Of a stretch of DNA of 33,237 bases, positions 32,068-33,237 are shown piece after piece. The notes below the pieces were generated by a model. The model ran no database searches. It was not told the DNA's origin and saw only the letters and a list, made by a program, of their open reading frames with translations. The translations under genes and the position numbers were made by a program. The stretch comes from Bacteroidota bacterium (GTDB taxonomy: Bacteria; Bacteroidota; Bacteroidia; Bacteroidales; F082), in NCBI GenBank assembly GCA_014382445.1, contig JACNJS010000019.1, positions 1 to 33,237 on the forward strand, read 5' to 3'. Every line of letters starts with the position of its first letter. The stretch's first letter is position 1.

Positions 32068-32172
32068 CCCAAAACTAGCGCAAGTTTGAAGCGCAGTATC
32101 GTGGGCAAGAAAACACCACATCCCAAAACTAGCGCAAGTCTGAAGCGTAGGATCGTGGGTTGGGACTTGTGC
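32068..32172 (+). repeat. REP half-elements upstream of the RAYT gene (two copies)
   Basis: Two tandem copies of AAAACTAGCGCAAG(T)..TGAAGCG.AG.ATCGTGGG lie at 32068-32106 and 32122-32160, the second extended by TGGGACTTGTG (32161-32171). Both are in the same orientation as the copies downstream of the transposase gene. CAAGTC and GACTTG within a copy can pair as a hairpin. Confidence 0.85.
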
Positions 32173-32236
32173 TTTAATTTATTTGATCTCTAATATTAGC
32201 ATCTTTTTTCAGTAGCAAATATTAATAGGTTATTGT

Positions 32237-32244
32237 TAAATTTG
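32237..32244 (+). promoter_or_regulatory. TAnnTTTG box directly before the RAYT start codon
   Basis: TAAATTTG ends 4 bases before the ATG at 32249. No -33 element is visible. If real, it would give a leaderless mRNA; chance cannot be excluded. Confidence 0.25.
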
Positions 32245-32248
32245 ACCC

Positions 32249-32800
32249 ATGAGCCGAAAATATAAATTTCTTGATCCCAATGGAACTTATTTCATAACTT
32301 TTGCTACTGTTAACTGGGTTGATGTTTTTACCAGGAATGAGTATCGGAATATACTAATTGATAGTTTTAACTTTTGTTCGAAGAATAAAGGCCTTGATAT
32401 TCATGCATGGGTAATAATGAGCAATCATGTACATATGATTATTTCAAGAAAAGGTAATATACCTTTAGAACGCATTATGCGTGACATGAAAAAATTTACT
32501 AGTGTTGAAATTATCCATGCCATTGAAGAAAGCACAGTTGAAAGTAGAAAAAAATGGATGCTTAAAATATTTGCCGATGCCGGTAAAGTAAACCCAAATA
32601 ATGTAAAGTTCCAGTTTTGGCAACAGGATAACCACCCGATAGAGCTTGACAGCAATAAAGAAATTGAACAAAAATTGAATTACATACATGATAATCCTGT
32701 TAAACACGGATTTACAAATGCACCTGAATGTTACGATTGGAATAGTGCCATTGACTATGCTGGTGGGAGAGGACTGGTTGATATAGAACTATTATTTTAA
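32249..32800 (+). CDS. REP-associated tyrosine transposase (RAYT, Y1/IS200-like HUH)
   Basis: 183-residue single-strand DNA nuclease-transposase of the TnpA-REP group. The HUH metal motif is His60-Val61-His62 in IMSNHVHMII, and the catalytic tyrosine is most likely Tyr145 in LNYIHDNPVKHGF. FWQQDNHPIEL and YDWNSAIDYAGGRGLVDIELL complete the RAYT pattern. Both ends of the gene face REP-type repeats. RAYTs act on REP/BIME palindromes as single strands and are generally single-copy, vertically kept genes rather than free insertion sequences. Start ATG 32249 gives the usual SRKYKF opening. Intact by all visible criteria. Confidence 0.93.
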   Translation: MSRKYKFLDPNGTYFITFATVNWVDVFTRNEYRNILIDSFNFCSKNKGLDIHAWVIMSNHVHMIISRKGNIPLERIMRDMKKFTSVEIIHAIEESTVESRKKWMLKIFADAGKVNPNNVKFQFWQQDNHPIELDSNKEIEQKLNYIHDNPVKHGFTNAPECYDWNSAIDYAGGRGLVDIELLF

Positions 32801-32814
32801 TACAGATCAAACAC

Positions 32815-33237
32815 AAAACTAGCGCACCAAAACTAGCGTAAGTCTGAAGCGCAGGATTGTGGGTTGGGACTTGTGATATAATTCAATAATGCTAAGTTAA
32901 GCACAAGTCCCAACGCGCTGGCTTACACGACAGACTTGCGCTAGTGGCGTCCCTCCGCAACGGCTTACCCAAAAACTATCGCAAGTCTGAAGCGCAGGAT
33001 CGTGGGCAGGGACTTGTGATATTTCAACAACTAAGTTAGGAACAAGTCCCTCCAAAACTATCGCAAGTCTGAAGCGCAGGATCGTGGGTTGGGACTTGTG
33101 ATATAATTCAATAATGCTAAGTTAAGCACAAGTCCCAACGCGCCGGCTTACGCGACAGACTTGCGCTAGTGGGGGCAGGATTGTGGGCAGGGACTTGTGA
33201 TATAATTCAATAATGCTAAGTTAAGCACAAGTCCCAA
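32815..33237. repeat. REP/BIME array downstream of the RAYT gene
   Basis: A partial head (32815-32826) precedes four units starting near 32827, 32968, 33052 and 33173. A full unit (32827-32947, 33052-33172) reads ACTAGCG.AAGTCTGAAGCGC, a TTGGGACTTGTG arm, an AT-rich centre around ATAATGCTAAGTTAAG, then CACAAGTCCCAA and CAGACTTGCGCTAGT. Outer arms (ACTAGCGCAAGTCTG / CAGACTTGCGCTAGT) and inner arms (TTGGGACTTGTG / CACAAGTCCCAA) are inverted, so each unit is two REPs face to face (a BIME). The third-position unit (32968) lacks the right outer arm, and the last is cut by the window edge. Confidence 0.9.

Noticed and set aside
32815-33237. CRISPR array
   Set aside because: The repeats are palindromic, unequal in spacing, have conserved centres rather than unique spacers, and no cas genes are present. 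REP/BIME fits.

Overview
The window looks like a chromosomal segment from a low-GC member of Bacteroidota (Bacteroidales/Marinilabiliales-like). The evidence is that several genes are preceded by the Bacteroidota -7 box TAnnTTTG, Shine-Dalgarno sequences are largely missing, and the proteome is typical of the phylum: paired acyl-CoA dehydrogenases, a long KamA-family radical SAM protein, a secreted helix-hairpin-helix barrel protein next to a small barrel protein, a DUF3298 protein and a GT87-like membrane protein. Most of the window is housekeeping DNA: xerD-like recombinase, glpK, uvrB, dnaA, rarA, arfB and a short RsmI-like methylase. I saw no rRNA, tRNA or CRISPR array.

Layout. 1-123: remnant of an IS91-type transposase. 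191-3204: two convergent acyl-CoA dehydrogenases. 3345-4259: tyrosine recombinase, followed by a G-rich/C-rich repeat region (4245-4436). 4437-7323: leftward hypothetical gene, SDR oxidoreductase and glycerol kinase. 7586-11874: uvrB convergent with the KamA-like gene. 11875-13690: accessory patch with a YefM-YoeB toxin-antitoxin pair enclosed by ~60-bp direct repeats, an odd GC-rich island and a VOC protein. 13687-19363: leftward genes for a PIG-L lipoprotein, a methyltransferase, a small membrane protein, a B12/radical SAM enzyme, a GT87-like protein, a stand-alone archaeal-type ThrRS editing domain, and ArfB. 19426-22298: rightward rarA, an unknown gene, and an LpxL-like acyltransferase. 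22358-26871: leftward RsmI-like / serine-threonine dehydratase / LMW phosphatase cluster, dnaA and yigZ. 27176-32038: DUF3298 lipoprotein-like secreted protein, a DUF2461 gene cut by an in-frame TAG, and the barrel/HHH pair. 32039-33237: a REP-associated tyrosine transposase (RAYT) flanked by its REP/BIME arrays.

Working together. The ArfB plus ThrRS-editing-domain neighbours form a plausible translation quality-control pair: one hydrolyses peptidyl-tRNA on stalled ribosomes, the other is expected to hydrolyse mischarged tRNA. The phosphatase/dehydratase/methylase genes are packed end to end and must be co-transcribed. The barrel and HHH genes are separated by 3 bases. The RAYT and its repeats form a self-contained, domesticated-transposase system.

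The items most worth following up are the RAYT/REP array, the ThrRS editing domain beside arfB, the direct repeats around the toxin-antitoxin module, the in-frame stop in the DUF2461 gene, the Asp-to-Asn change in the LMW phosphatase, and TAnnTTTG boxes lying only 4-5 bases from start codons.
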